Below, one piece after another: positions 27,531 through 36,865 of a stretch of DNA of 64,000 nt. Positions within the stretch are counted from its first letter, which is position 1, and the number at the start of each line of letters is the position of its first letter. The position numbers were made by a program, and so were the translations under genes. The DNA is from Hyphomicrobiales bacterium (GTDB taxonomy: Bacteria > Pseudomonadota > Alphaproteobacteria > Rhizobiales > Rhizobiaceae): assembly GCA_900469475.1 (NCBI GenBank), contig UBXG01000013.1, positions 62,001 to 126,000 on the forward strand, written 5' to 3'. The notes under the pieces are model-generated. The model was given only the letters and a program-made list of their open reading frames with translations. It was not told the origin of the DNA and did not search any database.

Positions 27531-27560
27531 ATCCGGAAACCGGTTTCTGGAGCCCCTATA

Positions 27561-29072
27561 GTGAGCCAAATCTCTGCCATCGAGCTCGTGGGCATCGACA
27601 AGAAGTTCGGTGCTGTCCACGCCAATAAAGATATCAACCTGACCGTCGCCAAGGGCTCGATCCACGGGATCATCGGCGAAAACGGTGCCGGGAAATCGAC
27701 TCTCATGTCGATCATCTACGGATTCTATCAGGCCGACAGCGGCGAAATCCGCATCAACGGTAATCCCATCGCCATCCGCGACAGCCAAACGGCAATTGCA
27801 TCCGGTATCGGGATGGTGCACCAGCATTTCATGCTGGTCGACAATTTTACCGTCCTTGAAAACGTCATGCTGGGCGCCGAAGGCGGCGCGCTTCTCGCCA
27901 AGGGGGTAGCGGCGGCACGTGCCGAGCTCAACCGGCTGGAGAAGGATTATGGCCTGGAAGTCGATCCAGATGCATTGATCGAAGAGCTCCCCGTCGGCCA
28001 GCAGCAACGCGTCGAGATCCTGAAGGCGATGTATCGCGGCGCCGAGATCCTCATTCTCGACGAACCCACCGGCGTCTTGACGCCGGCGGAAGCGGACAAT
28101 CTTTTCCGCATCCTTCGCGTCCTTCGCGATCAGGGCAAGACGATCATCCTCATCACCCATAAGCTGCGCGAGATCATGGCGATCACCGATACGGTGTCGG
28201 TCATGCGCCGCGGCGAGATGGTGGCCACGCGCAAGACGGCGGAAACTACCGTCGAGGAACTGGCCGAACTGATGGTGGGCCGCCGCGTGCTGCTGCGCGT
28301 GGAGAAGGGTGAACCCAATCCGGGCGAGATTCTGCTCTCGGTGCGCAATCTCACCGTCAAGGACGGTCGCGGCGTCACCATGGTCGACAACGTCTCCTTC
28401 GACGTTCGCGCGGGCGAGATCGTCGGTATTGCCGGCGTTGCCGGAAACGGCCAATCGGAATTGCTGGAGGCCATCGCCGGTATCCGCAAGCCGGCCTCGG
28501 GCGAGATCCTTCTGCATGGCAAGCCGATCGGCAATGCCGATCCCGCAGCACTTCGCGACCTTGGCCTTGCCCATATTCCGGAAGATCGCCATCACATGGG
28601 CCTCGTCCTAAAGTTCGAGGAGTATGAGAATTCCATGCTCGGCTATCACCGCGACCGCAAATACGGGCGCGGCGGCATGCTCGATCTCGATGCCATGCGC
28701 AAGGATGCCATCGAAAAGATCGAGAAATACGATATCCGCCCGCCGAACGCGCGGCTGAAAACAGCCAATTTTTCCGGCGGCAACCAGCAGAAGATCGTCG
28801 TCGCCCGTGAGATCGAGCGCGATCCGAAGGCTCTGCTGATCGGCCAGCCGACGCGCGGTGTCGATATCGGCGCCATCGAATTCATCCATCGCCGCATCAT
28901 CGAAATGCGCGACGCCGGCAAGGCCATCCTGCTGGTTTCGGTGGAGCTGGATGAGATCCGTGCGCTTTCGGACCGTATCCTCGTCATGTTCGCCGGCCAT
29001 ATCGTCGGTGAAAAGTCGGCTGAGGCCGGTGAACAAACACTCGGCCTGATGATGGCCGGCATTGCCGCGTGA
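27561..29072 (+). CDS. Nucleoside/sugar-type ABC transporter ATP-binding protein (two domains)
   Basis: This 503-residue ATPase of the RbsA/NupA class starts at GTG. Domain 1 has Walker A GENGAGKS and Walker B ILILDEPTGVLTP. Domain 2 carries the degenerate Walker A GVAGNGQSE and signature FSGGNQQK, as is normal in this class. It energises import by the two permeases that follow. It overlaps none of its neighbours but lies 8 bp from the first permease. Confidence 0.93.
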   Translation: MSQISAIELVGIDKKFGAVHANKDINLTVAKGSIHGIIGENGAGKSTLMSIIYGFYQADSGEIRINGNPIAIRDSQTAIASGIGMVHQHFMLVDNFTVLENVMLGAEGGALLAKGVAAARAELNRLEKDYGLEVDPDALIEELPVGQQQRVEILKAMYRGAEILILDEPTGVLTPAEADNLFRILRVLRDQGKTIILITHKLREIMAITDTVSVMRRGEMVATRKTAETTVEELAELMVGRRVLLRVEKGEPNPGEILLSVRNLTVKDGRGVTMVDNVSFDVRAGEIVGIAGVAGNGQSELLEAIAGIRKPASGEILLHGKPIGNADPAALRDLGLAHIPEDRHHMGLVLKFEEYENSMLGYHRDRKYGRGGMLDLDAMRKDAIEKIEKYDIRPPNARLKTANFSGGNQQKIVVAREIERDPKALLIGQPTRGVDIGAIEFIHRRIIEMRDAGKAILLVSVELDEIRALSDRILVMFAGHIVGEKSAEAGEQTLGLMMAGIAA

Positions 29073-29079
29073 GGCGTAT

Positions 29080-30183
29080 ATGAGCACGGCGTCCGTTCCG
29101 CTCCCCAATTGGATCACCTACGGTCTGATCCCCCTTCTCAATCTCATTGTGGCCTTCCTGATCTCCGGCCTCGTCGTCTGGTTCATCGGCGAGAGCCCGC
29201 TCGATGCGCTTGTCCTGCTGCTGCAGGGCGCGCTTGGCAGCGGCGAAGGCATCGGCTTCACGCTGTATTATGCGACGAGCTTTATCTTCACCGGCCTGTC
29301 GGTCGCCGTCGCCATCCATGCCGGCCTTTTCAATATCGGGTCGGAAGGCCAGGCCTATGTCGGCGGTCTCGGCTGCGCCCTGGTGGCGCTGACCCTCGAC
29401 CATTATGTGCCCTGGTATGTGACGATGCCCTTTGCCGTCATCGGCGCGGCGATCTTCGGGGCGCTCTGGGCCTTCATTCCCGCTTGGCTGCAAGCCAAGC
29501 GTGGCAGCCACGTCGTCATCACCACGATCATGTTCAATTTCATCGCATCGGCGATGATGAACTTCCTGCTGGTGCATATACTGATCGTTCCGGGCAAGAT
29601 GGCCCCTGAAACCCGCACCTTTCTGGAGGGCGGTCAGCTGCCGAAGCTCGGCTGGTTGATGGATATGTTCGGCTCGACCATCGGTGCGGCACCGCTCAAC
29701 GTCTCATTCCTGATCGCGCTGGTTATGTGCTTCCTGGTATGGGTGCTCGTCTGGCGCACCAAGCTCGGCTATGAAATGCGCACGCTGGGCCTCAGCCCGA
29801 CCGCTGCGGTCTATGCTGGCATTCCCTATGCCCGCACGGTCGTTATCGCCATGCTGCTTTCCGGTGGCCTTGCCGGCATGATGGCGCTCAATCCCGTCAT
29901 GGGCGCTTCAGCGCGCCTGCAGGTCGAGTTCGTGCTCGGTGCGGGCTTCGTCGGCATCGCCGTGTCGCTGATGGGCCGCAATCATCCGCTTGGCATCATC
30001 GTGGCGGCGATCCTGTTCGGCATTCTCTATCAGGGCGGCGATGCGCTCTCCTTCGACATGCCGAACATCACGCGCGACATGATCGTGGTGATCCAGGGTC
30101 TCGTCATCCTGTTTGCCGGTGCCCTCGAATATATGTTCCGACCTGCGCTCGTGCGCATCTACCAGACATTCGCCAGGACGTGA
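29080..30183 (+). CDS. Nucleoside ABC transporter permease 1
   Basis: This 367-residue inner-membrane permease of the BPD_transp_2 family has about nine to ten helices. The start is the ATG giving MSTASVPLPNW. Glycine-rich FNIGSEGQAYVGGLG is the family hallmark loop. It should form a heterodimeric channel with the next gene product; the pair follows the ATPase as in bacterial nupB/nupC-type operons. Confidence 0.92.
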   Translation: MSTASVPLPNWITYGLIPLLNLIVAFLISGLVVWFIGESPLDALVLLLQGALGSGEGIGFTLYYATSFIFTGLSVAVAIHAGLFNIGSEGQAYVGGLGCALVALTLDHYVPWYVTMPFAVIGAAIFGALWAFIPAWLQAKRGSHVVITTIMFNFIASAMMNFLLVHILIVPGKMAPETRTFLEGGQLPKLGWLMDMFGSTIGAAPLNVSFLIALVMCFLVWVLVWRTKLGYEMRTLGLSPTAAVYAGIPYARTVVIAMLLSGGLAGMMALNPVMGASARLQVEFVLGAGFVGIAVSLMGRNHPLGIIVAAILFGILYQGGDALSFDMPNITRDMIVVIQGLVILFAGALEYMFRPALVRIYQTFART

Positions 30184-30193
30184 GGATCGGACG

Positions 30194-31165
30194 ATGGACT
30201 ATTATGATCTTCTCATCAGCATACTTGGTTCGACGATCCGCCTGTCGATTCCGTTGATCTTCACGGCGCTGGCGGGCCTGTTTTCCGAGCGCGCCGGCAT
30301 CTTCGATATCGGCCTTGAAGGCAAGATGCTGGCCTCGGCTTTCGCTGCGGCCTGCGTCGCCTCGATCAGCGGCTCGCCCTGGGCCGGCCTTGGCGCGGGT
30401 ATTGTTGTCTCGGTCGTCGTCGGCCTGTTGCACGGTTTCGCATCGATCACGAATCGCGGCAATCAGATCGTCTCCGGCGTCGCGATCAACTTCCTGATGG
30501 CTGGCCTGACCATCGTTCTCGGTCAAGCCTGGTTCGGTCAGGGTGGCCGCACGCCCACTTTGCCTGCCACTGCACGTTTTTCCGGCATCACCCTGCCGGG
30601 CGCCGATGCCCTTCGCGACGTTCCGTTCATCGGGCCGCTCTATGCGAATGTCATCTCCGGCAACAATATCCTGACTTATCTGGCCTTCCTGACGGTGCCG
30701 ATTTCCTGGTGGATTCTTTATCGCACCCGTTTCGGTCTGCGGCTGCGTGCCGTCGGCGAAAATCCCGGCGCCGTCGATACCGCCGGCATCTCGGTCGAAT
30801 GGCTGCGCTATCGCTCGCTGATAGCAGCCGGCATTCTCTGCGGCTTTTCCGGCACCTACCTCGCCATCGCCCAGTCGGCTGCCTTCATCAACAACATGTC
30901 CGCGGGCAAGGGCTATATCGCGCTTGCCGCACTGATCTTCGCAAAATGGAAGCCGGTGCCGGTCATGTTCACCTGCCTTCTGTTCGGCTTCCTTGACGCC
31001 TTCGCCAATTTCATGCAGGGCAAGGCGGTTCCGGGCATCGGCGAGGTGCCGGTACAGATTTTCCAGGCGCTGCCCTATATCCTCACCTGCATCCTGCTTG
31101 CAGGCTTTATCGGCGTCGCCAAGCCCCCGAAGGCCGGTGGCGTGCCCTATACCAAGGAGCGCTAG
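30194..31165 (+). CDS. Nucleoside ABC transporter permease 2
   Basis: This is a 323-residue membrane protein of the same BPD_transp_2 family. It has the parallel motif FDIGLEGKMLASAFAAA and the EAA-like loop RTRFGLRLRAVGENPGAVDTAGI, which contacts the ATPase. It starts at ATG 30194, ten bases after permease 1, and is followed after 3 bp by cdd, so uptake and catabolism are encoded on one transcript. Confidence 0.92.
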   Translation: MDYYDLLISILGSTIRLSIPLIFTALAGLFSERAGIFDIGLEGKMLASAFAAACVASISGSPWAGLGAGIVVSVVVGLLHGFASITNRGNQIVSGVAINFLMAGLTIVLGQAWFGQGGRTPTLPATARFSGITLPGADALRDVPFIGPLYANVISGNNILTYLAFLTVPISWWILYRTRFGLRLRAVGENPGAVDTAGISVEWLRYRSLIAAGILCGFSGTYLAIAQSAAFINNMSAGKGYIALAALIFAKWKPVPVMFTCLLFGFLDAFANFMQGKAVPGIGEVPVQIFQALPYILTCILLAGFIGVAKPPKAGGVPYTKER

Positions 31166-31168
31166 TCT

Positions 31169-31561
31169 ATGTCGCATGATCTGTTCGAGGCTGCGCGCAG
31201 CGCGATGGCGTTCGCGCATGCTCCCTATTCGAAGTTTCCCGTTGGCGCGGCGATCCGTGCGGAGGACGGCAAGATCTATACCGGCGCCAATATCGAGAAC
31301 CTCTCCTTCCCGCAGGGCTGGTGCGCCGAACCGACGGCAATCGGCCAGATGATCATGGGCGGTGCCAAGAAGATCGTCGAGATTGCCGTCATCGCCGAGA
31401 AGCTGCCGCTCTGCCCGCCTTGCGGCGGCTGCCGGCAGAAGATCGCCGAATTTGCCAGCAAGGAGACGCGCATCTATCTTTGCGACGAAACCGGCGTGAA
31501 GAAGACCATGACCATGGACGAAATGTTGCCCTTCAGCTTCGAAACGGAGGTGCTCGGATGA
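31169..31561 (+). CDS. cdd: Cytidine deaminase
   Basis: This 130-residue zinc enzyme deaminates (deoxy)cytidine to (deoxy)uridine. The catalytic Cys-Ala-Glu is in GWCAEPTAIGQ and the zinc site PCGGC in PPCGGCRQKIAEF. SKFPVGAAIRAEDGKIYTGANIEN is the substrate-binding N-terminus. The length is that of the small tetrameric class. It overlaps the phosphorylase start by 4 bp. Confidence 0.94.
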   Translation: MSHDLFEAARSAMAFAHAPYSKFPVGAAIRAEDGKIYTGANIENLSFPQGWCAEPTAIGQMIMGGAKKIVEIAVIAEKLPLCPPCGGCRQKIAEFASKETRIYLCDETGVKKTMTMDEMLPFSFETEVLG

Positions 31562-32364
31562 GCGCGGCCGTCGATATCCTCACCGAGAAGCTCGGCGAGC
31601 TGAAGCCGCGCTATGGCATCGTCCTGGGCTCCGGCCTCGGCGCTCTCGTGGATGAGGTCAAAGACGCGCTGCGCATTCCCTATGCCGATCTTCCCGGCTT
31701 CCCGGTCAGCGCCGTCTCCGGCCATGCCGGCACGCTGGTCGCAGGCAAGCTCGGCGATGTCCCCGTCATCATGCTTTCCGGCCGGGTGCATTATTACGAA
31801 AAGGGCGACGCCAATGCCATGCGTGCGCCGATCGAAGCCCTAAAGGCGCTTGGCGTCGATACGCTGATCCTGACGAATTCGGCCGGATCGCTGCGCGAAG
31901 AAATGCCGCCGGGCTCGGTGATGCAGATCACCGATCACATCAACTATTCCGGCATGAACCCGCTGATCGGCGAGGAGAGCGACAGACGCTTCGTCGGCAT
32001 GACCAGCGCCTACGACCTCGACCTCATCATGCGCATGCGCAAGGCGGCGGAAAAGGCCGAGATCAAGCTGTCACATGGCGTCTATATGTGGTTTTCCGGC
32101 CCGAGCTTCGAAACGCCGGCCGAGATCCGCATGGCGCGCATCCTCGGTGCCGATGCCGTCGGCATGTCGACGGTGCCGGAAGTCATCCTGGCGCGTCTTT
32201 TCGGTTTGAGGGTTGCCGCTGCCTCCGTCATCACTAACTATGGTGCTGGCATGACCGGCGGCGAGCTCTCGCATAAGGAGACGAAGGACATGGCTCCGGT
32301 TGGCGGCGCGCGGCTTGCCGCTATCCTGAAAGAAATGATCGCGGACGAAGGAGATCCACAATGA
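31558..32364 (+). CDS. punA: Purine-nucleoside phosphorylase (trimeric class)
   Basis: This 268-residue enzyme phosphorolyses inosine/guanosine-type nucleosides to base and ribose-1-phosphate. N-terminal GIVLGSGLGALVDEV is the phosphate-binding motif. HYYEKGDANAMRAPI, LTNSAGSLREEMPPGSVMQITDHIN and GVYMWFSGPSFETPAEIRM are the family active-site blocks. This marks the mammalian-like trimeric PNP rather than the hexameric DeoD. It is translationally coupled to cdd and to deoC. Confidence 0.92.
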   Translation: MSAAVDILTEKLGELKPRYGIVLGSGLGALVDEVKDALRIPYADLPGFPVSAVSGHAGTLVAGKLGDVPVIMLSGRVHYYEKGDANAMRAPIEALKALGVDTLILTNSAGSLREEMPPGSVMQITDHINYSGMNPLIGEESDRRFVGMTSAYDLDLIMRMRKAAEKAEIKLSHGVYMWFSGPSFETPAEIRMARILGADAVGMSTVPEVILARLFGLRVAAASVITNYGAGMTGGELSHKETKDMAPVGGARLAAILKEMIADEGDPQ

Positions 32365-33134
32365 CCGGCCATTCGCTGAGAGAAACGGCAGCCGTTGCGC
32401 TTTCCCTTCTCGATCTCACCAATCTCAAGGATGACTGCACCCCGGCTCAGATCGAGGCGCTGTGCGCCCGTGCGCAATCGCCCTATGGCAATACGGCCGC
32501 CATCTGCATCTGGCCGCGTTTCGTCGCACAGGCGCGCGGCATTCTCGGTGTCGATCATGCCATAAAGATCGCGACCGTGGTGAATTTCCCGGCCGGCGAT
32601 ATGGAGGTGGCCGATGTTGCTGCCGAAGCGCGCGAAGCCATTGCCGATGGCGCCGACGAGATCGATCTGGTCATTCCCTATCGCGCCTTTCTGGCGGGCA
32701 ATGAACAGGCCGTCACCGATATGGTTGCCGCGGTGAAGGCCGAATGCAAAGGCCCGGTCCTTCTGAAGACGATCCTCGAAACAGGCGAGCTTAAGGATGT
32801 TGCACTGATCCAGCGCGCATCGGAACTCGCGATCGATGCCGGATCCGACTTCATCAAGACATCCACCGGCAAGGTCGCCGTCAACGCGACGCTCGAAGCC
32901 GCTGACATCATGCTGCGCGCCATCCGTGCTAGTGGTCGCAACGTCGGCTTCAAGCCGGCGGGCGGCATCGGCTCTGTCTCCGACGCGGCCCTGTATCTCA
33001 GCCTTGCCGAGACCATCATGACACCTGATTGGGCTATGCCTTCGACCTTCCGTTTCGGTGCATCGAGCCTGCTCGACGATATCCTGAACGTGCTGGCCGG
33101 CGGTGAGTCCAAGACGGCGTCTTCAGGCTATTGA
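32361..33134 (+). CDS. deoC: Deoxyribose-phosphate aldolase
   Basis: This 257-residue TIM-barrel enzyme splits deoxyribose-5-phosphate into glyceraldehyde-3-phosphate and acetaldehyde. The Schiff-base lysine is in DFIKTSTGK, and a second lysine is in VGFKPAGGI. ATVVNFPAGD and DEIDLVIPYRAFLAG complete the barrel signature. The length equals the E. coli-like class. It starts in the phosphorylase stop (ATGA) and is followed 4 bp later by deoA. Confidence 0.95.
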   Translation: MTGHSLRETAAVALSLLDLTNLKDDCTPAQIEALCARAQSPYGNTAAICIWPRFVAQARGILGVDHAIKIATVVNFPAGDMEVADVAAEAREAIADGADEIDLVIPYRAFLAGNEQAVTDMVAAVKAECKGPVLLKTILETGELKDVALIQRASELAIDAGSDFIKTSTGKVAVNATLEAADIMLRAIRASGRNVGFKPAGGIGSVSDAALYLSLAETIMTPDWAMPSTFRFGASSLLDDILNVLAGGESKTASSGY

Positions 33135-33137
33135 TCC

Positions 33138-34445
33138 ATGATCCCGCAGGAGATCATTCGGCAGAAGCGTAACGGCGCCACCCTCTCGGCCGCCGATATC
33201 GATGCGTTTATCGGCGCATTAGGCCGTGGCGAACTGGCCGAAAGCCAGATCGGCGCCTTCGCCATGGCCGTCTGGTTTCGCGGCATGACGCGGGAGGAAA
33301 CGGTGGCGCTGACGCTCGCCATGGCCCGCTCCGGCGATACCCTCTCCTGGCAAGGCATCGACAGGCCGATTGCCGACAAGCATTCGACTGGCGGCGTCGG
33401 TGATAACGTTTCGCTGATGCTCGCCCCAATTGCCGCCGCCTGCGGCCTCGCCGTGCCGATGATTTCGGGTCGCGGTCTCGGCCACACCGGCGGCACGCTG
33501 GATAAGCTGGAATCCATTCCCGGTTACGGGATCACGCCGGATGCCGCCCGTTTTCGCAAGGTGGTCGATGAGGTTGGCTGCGCCATCATCGGCCAGACCG
33601 GCGCGCTGGCGCCCGCCGATGGCAAGCTCTATGCGGTGCGCGATGTCACCGCGACCGTCGATTCCGTACCGTTGATCACCGCCTCCATCCTGTCGAAGAA
33701 ACTGGCGGCGGGGCTGGAAACGCTGGTGCTCGACGTCAAGATCGGCAACGGCGCCTTCATGACCTCGCAGGAAGAAGCCGAGACGTTGGCGCGCTCGCTG
33801 GTGGAGGTGGCCAATGGCGGCGGGGTCAAGACTTCGGCCCTGATTACCGACATGAACCAGCCCCTAGCCGATGCGGCGGGCAATGTGGTCGAGCTTCGCA
33901 ACTGCCTGGATTTCCTGAAGGGCAACAAGGCAGGCACGCGGCTCGAGACCGTCGTGCTGGCCTTCGCAGCTGAAATGCTCGTTCAAGCCAGCATTGCCGC
34001 AAGTGCTGCCGATGGGGAGAGAAGGGCGCGCGAGGCTCTGGCATCCGGCAAGGCGGCAGAGATCTTCGGCCGTATGGTGCATGCGCTTGGCGGCTCCGTG
34101 GATCTGCTCGAACATCCCGATCGCTACTTGGCGAGTGCGCCGGTGCAGAAGCCCGTTCTCGCCGCCGCCGATGGCTGGCTCGGCGCCTGTGATGCGCGGG
34201 AGATAGGCATGAGCGTCATCGATCTCGGCGGCGGCCGCCGCCGTCCGCAGGACAAGATCGATCATCGCGTCGGCTTCACAGATATTCTGCCACTCGGAAC
34301 GAAGGTGAGCAGGGGCGATCGTATCGCCACCGTGCACGCCGCCGACGAGGCAAGCGCGCAAAAGGCCGCGGTCGCTTTGTCGGCTAACTATCGCATCATG
34401 GATACGGCGCCCGCTTTGTCGCCTGTCATTCTCAGACGGATTTGA
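33138..34445 (+). CDS. deoA: Thymidine phosphorylase
   Basis: This is a 435-residue pyrimidine-nucleoside phosphorylase releasing thymine and deoxyribose-1-phosphate. Anion-binding KHSTGGVGDNVSL and the signature SGRGLGHTGGTLDKLE are intact. The N-terminal helical domain (QEIIRQKRNGATLSAADIDAFI) and the C-terminal domain are both present. It is the last gene of the plus-strand nucleoside operon. Confidence 0.95.
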   Translation: MIPQEIIRQKRNGATLSAADIDAFIGALGRGELAESQIGAFAMAVWFRGMTREETVALTLAMARSGDTLSWQGIDRPIADKHSTGGVGDNVSLMLAPIAAACGLAVPMISGRGLGHTGGTLDKLESIPGYGITPDAARFRKVVDEVGCAIIGQTGALAPADGKLYAVRDVTATVDSVPLITASILSKKLAAGLETLVLDVKIGNGAFMTSQEEAETLARSLVEVANGGGVKTSALITDMNQPLADAAGNVVELRNCLDFLKGNKAGTRLETVVLAFAAEMLVQASIAASAADGERRAREALASGKAAEIFGRMVHALGGSVDLLEHPDRYLASAPVQKPVLAAADGWLGACDAREIGMSVIDLGGGRRRPQDKIDHRVGFTDILPLGTKVSRGDRIATVHAADEASAQKAAVALSANYRIMDTAPALSPVILRRI

Positions 34446-34494
34446 TCTGAAGGCGCCAGTCGGCCACTTCGCAGTCTCGGGAAGGCCTTCTATC

Positions 34495-35049
34495 CTATTG
34501 CTTCAGAAGCAATGTGCCGTTCTGAACACCATAGGAGTTCAGCTTCGTCATGAAGCTCATGCCGATCAGCGTTGTGCTCAATGCGTTATCCTTTGCCACC
34601 ACGGCCTCGATATCGCGGACCCGGATCGTGCCGATTTCCAGGCGGTCGAGTTTGATGTGGGCGACCTTTGACGTGCCATTCGCGGTCTGGACCGTGTAGC
34701 GATAGTCGAGATCGACGCCGCTGAAGCCGAGGCTGCGCGCGGTGCTTTCGTTCATTGCCACATAGGTCGCGCCGGTATCGATCATCCCGTGCACAGAGCG
34801 GCCATTGATGGTGAAATCGCCTTCATAGTGGCCGCCCGCATTGGCGCGCAGCTGAACGCTGCCATAGGAAACGGGAGCTTCCGCCTTCGGTGCGGCAAGC
34901 GAAACCGCTTCGACCGGCGTCGGTTTCGCGGCATGTTCGCTATAGGTACTCACCAGCATCGGCACCTGGGTCGCCGCAACGGCGATGACACCGGCAAAGG
35001 CAAGAACGCGAACGAGCATCGGCAAGGCCCCTCCTGCGGGCCATGCCAT
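34495..35049 (-). CDS. TIGR02281-type retropepsin-like aspartic protease, membrane-anchored
   Basis: This 184-residue protein has one N-terminal transmembrane anchor (LVRVLAFAGVIAVAATQVPMLV). The periplasmic clan AA protease domain carries the single catalytic motif MIDTGATYVAMN and a second-half LIGMSFMTKLNSYG flap/strand. Such proteins work as dimers, like viral proteases. It lies between the nucleoside operon and upp and shows no functional link with them. Confidence 0.88.
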   Translation of the reverse strand: MAWPAGGALPMLVRVLAFAGVIAVAATQVPMLVSTYSEHAAKPTPVEAVSLAAPKAEAPVSYGSVQLRANAGGHYEGDFTINGRSVHGMIDTGATYVAMNESTARSLGFSGVDLDYRYTVQTANGTSKVAHIKLDRLEIGTIRVRDIEAVVAKDNALSTTLIGMSFMTKLNSYGVQNGTLLLKQ

Positions 35050-35088
35050 TTATAAGCCGAGAGTGCTGAAAGGATGCTAAAGCAATCA

Positions 35089-35122
35089 ATAAAAAGCCCG
35101 GCAGTCGAATAACTGCCGGGCT
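35089..35122 (-). terminator. Rho-independent terminator after upp
   Basis: On the minus strand the stem AGCCCGGCAGT/ACTGCCGGGCT is followed by TTTTTATT. It lies 24 bp beyond the upp stop and closes the deoB-add-upp strand. Confidence 0.9.
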
Positions 35123-35145
35123 TCCTGAAAAGTATTAGAGCGGAT

Positions 35146-35775
35146 TTACTTGGTGCCGTACATGCGGTCGCCGGCATCGCCGAGGCCGGGGACGATATAG
35201 CCCTTTTCGTTCAGGTGGCTGTCGATGGCGGCCGTGAACACCGGAACGTCCGGATGCGCCTTGCGGAAATTGGCGATGCCTTCGGGAGCCGCCAGCAGGC
35301 AGAGGAAGCGGATATTATGCGCACCGCGCTCCTTCAGCTTTTCGATGGCGGCAATCGAGGAATTGCCGGTCGCGAGCATCGGATCGACGACGATGATCAG
35401 GCGCTCGGAAATATCCTCGGGCGCCTTGAAGTAATATTCGACCGGTTGCAGCGTTTCATGATCGCGGTAGACGCCGATATGCGAGACGCGGGCCGAGGGC
35501 ACGAGATCGAGCATGCCTTCGAGCAGGCCGTTGCCGGCGCGCAGGATCGAGGCGAAGACCAGCTTCTTGCCCTCGAGGATCGGCGCATCCATCGGCTGCA
35601 GCGGCGTCTCGATGGTCTCGATGGTCAGTTCGAGGTCGCGCGTCACTTCGTAACAGAGCAGCGTCGAAATCTCGCGCAGCAGCCGGCGGAAGCTTCCCGT
35701 CGACGTGTCTTTCTTGCGCATGATTGTGAGCTTGTGTTGCACAAGCGGGTGATCGATGACAGTGACGCCGTCCAT
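35146..35775 (-). CDS. upp: Uracil phosphoribosyltransferase
   Basis: This 209-residue salvage enzyme converts uracil and PRPP to UMP. The start MDGVTVIDHPLVQHKLTIMRKKDT matches the family N-terminus; a longer frame to 35841 is not supported. The PRPP loop is VDPMLATGNSSIAAIE, and the C-terminal IVPGLGDAGDRMYGTK binds uracil. It recycles the uracil that can arise from the pyrimidine branch and lies downstream of add on the same strand. Confidence 0.96.
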   Translation of the reverse strand: MDGVTVIDHPLVQHKLTIMRKKDTSTGSFRRLLREISTLLCYEVTRDLELTIETIETPLQPMDAPILEGKKLVFASILRAGNGLLEGMLDLVPSARVSHIGVYRDHETLQPVEYYFKAPEDISERLIIVVDPMLATGNSSIAAIEKLKERGAHNIRFLCLLAAPEGIANFRKAHPDVPVFTAAIDSHLNEKGYIVPGLGDAGDRMYGTK

Positions 35776-35896
35776 GGTTTCAGCCTTCCAGTAATTCCGC
35801 GATATAAGATGGTTCTTCCACGGAAATCGCCTCTGGTGCAAGAAAATAGGCCGGTTTTCGAGATTTCATCCCCAATCTGCGGCCAAAACCCTCATT

Positions 35897-36865
35897 TTAC
35901 AGCTTTGCGAGCAGCGACGCCCGTGTCGCCTCGTCCACAAACGCCGCTTCGATCGCCGTGCGCGTCATCGCATTGATCTCGTTGTCGCTGAAGCCGAAGG
36001 CTGACGACGCAAGCTCGTATTCTCGCTCGAGCGAGGTGTGGAAGAACGGCGGATCGTCGGAATTGATCGTCACCTTCACGCCGGCGTTGCGCAGTTTGCG
36101 CAGCGGATGCGACTGGAAATCCGGAAAAACATTGAGTGCGACGTTGGAGCCGGGGCACACCTCCAGCACGGTGCCGAGATCGGCAAGGCGCTTGACGAGA
36201 TCCAAGTCCTCGATGGCGCGCACGCCATGGCCGATACGCTGCGGGCGCACCAGATCCACCGCGTCGGCGACGCTAAATGCGCCGCAGACTTCGCCGGCAT
36301 GGATGGTGATGCCGAGGCCCGCCTCGCGGGCGATGTCAAAGGCGCGGGCGTAATCGGCGACGCGGCCCATGCGCTCCTCGCCGGCCATGTTGAAGCCGGT
36401 GATCAGCGGATTGTCGCTCTTGGCGGCATATTCCGCCGCCTTCACCACGCGCTCCGGGCCGAAGTGCCGTTCGCCGGTGACTATCAGCCGCGCCTCGATG
36501 CCCGTTTTTGCCTTGGCTGCACGGATGCCGGCGGAAACGCCTTCCATATAGGCGTCGGCGCCGAGGCCGATGCGGTCGCCATGGTCGGGCGAGACGATGA
36601 GTTCGCTATAGATCGTGCCGATGCCGGAAAGCTCTTCCAGATAGGTTTCCGTCAGAAGCGCATAGTCTTCCTCGGTGCGGTAGACCTCGGAAACCTTGTC
36701 GTAGCAGACGAGGAATTCGGCAAAATCCTTCCAGAGGTAAACGCCGTCCTTGAGGAAGGCGCTGGTGTCGACTCCGTATTTCTCCGCTTGTGCGAGCGTC
36801 AACGCCGGTGGAGCCGCGCCCTCCAGATGGCAGTGCAGCTCCACCTTCTTCAAATGCGATGTCAA
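35897..36865 (-). CDS. add: Adenosine deaminase
   Basis: This 322-residue zinc amidohydrolase converts (deoxy)adenosine to (deoxy)inosine, the substrate of the purine phosphorylase encoded nearby. Metal ligands His11 and His13 are in ELHCHLEGA, a further His in ITIHAGEVCG, and the paired aspartates in INSDDPPFFHT. I chose the TTG at 36865: GGAGGA lies seven bases upstream and it overlaps the deoB stop as TTGA. The frame extending to 37027 only shadows deoB. Confidence 0.93.
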   Translation of the reverse strand: MTSHLKKVELHCHLEGAAPPALTLAQAEKYGVDTSAFLKDGVYLWKDFAEFLVCYDKVSEVYRTEEDYALLTETYLEELSGIGTIYSELIVSPDHGDRIGLGADAYMEGVSAGIRAAKAKTGIEARLIVTGERHFGPERVVKAAEYAAKSDNPLITGFNMAGEERMGRVADYARAFDIAREAGLGITIHAGEVCGAFSVADAVDLVRPQRIGHGVRAIEDLDLVKRLADLGTVLEVCPGSNVALNVFPDFQSHPLRKLRNAGVKVTINSDDPPFFHTSLEREYELASSAFGFSDNEINAMTRTAIEAAFVDEATRASLLAKL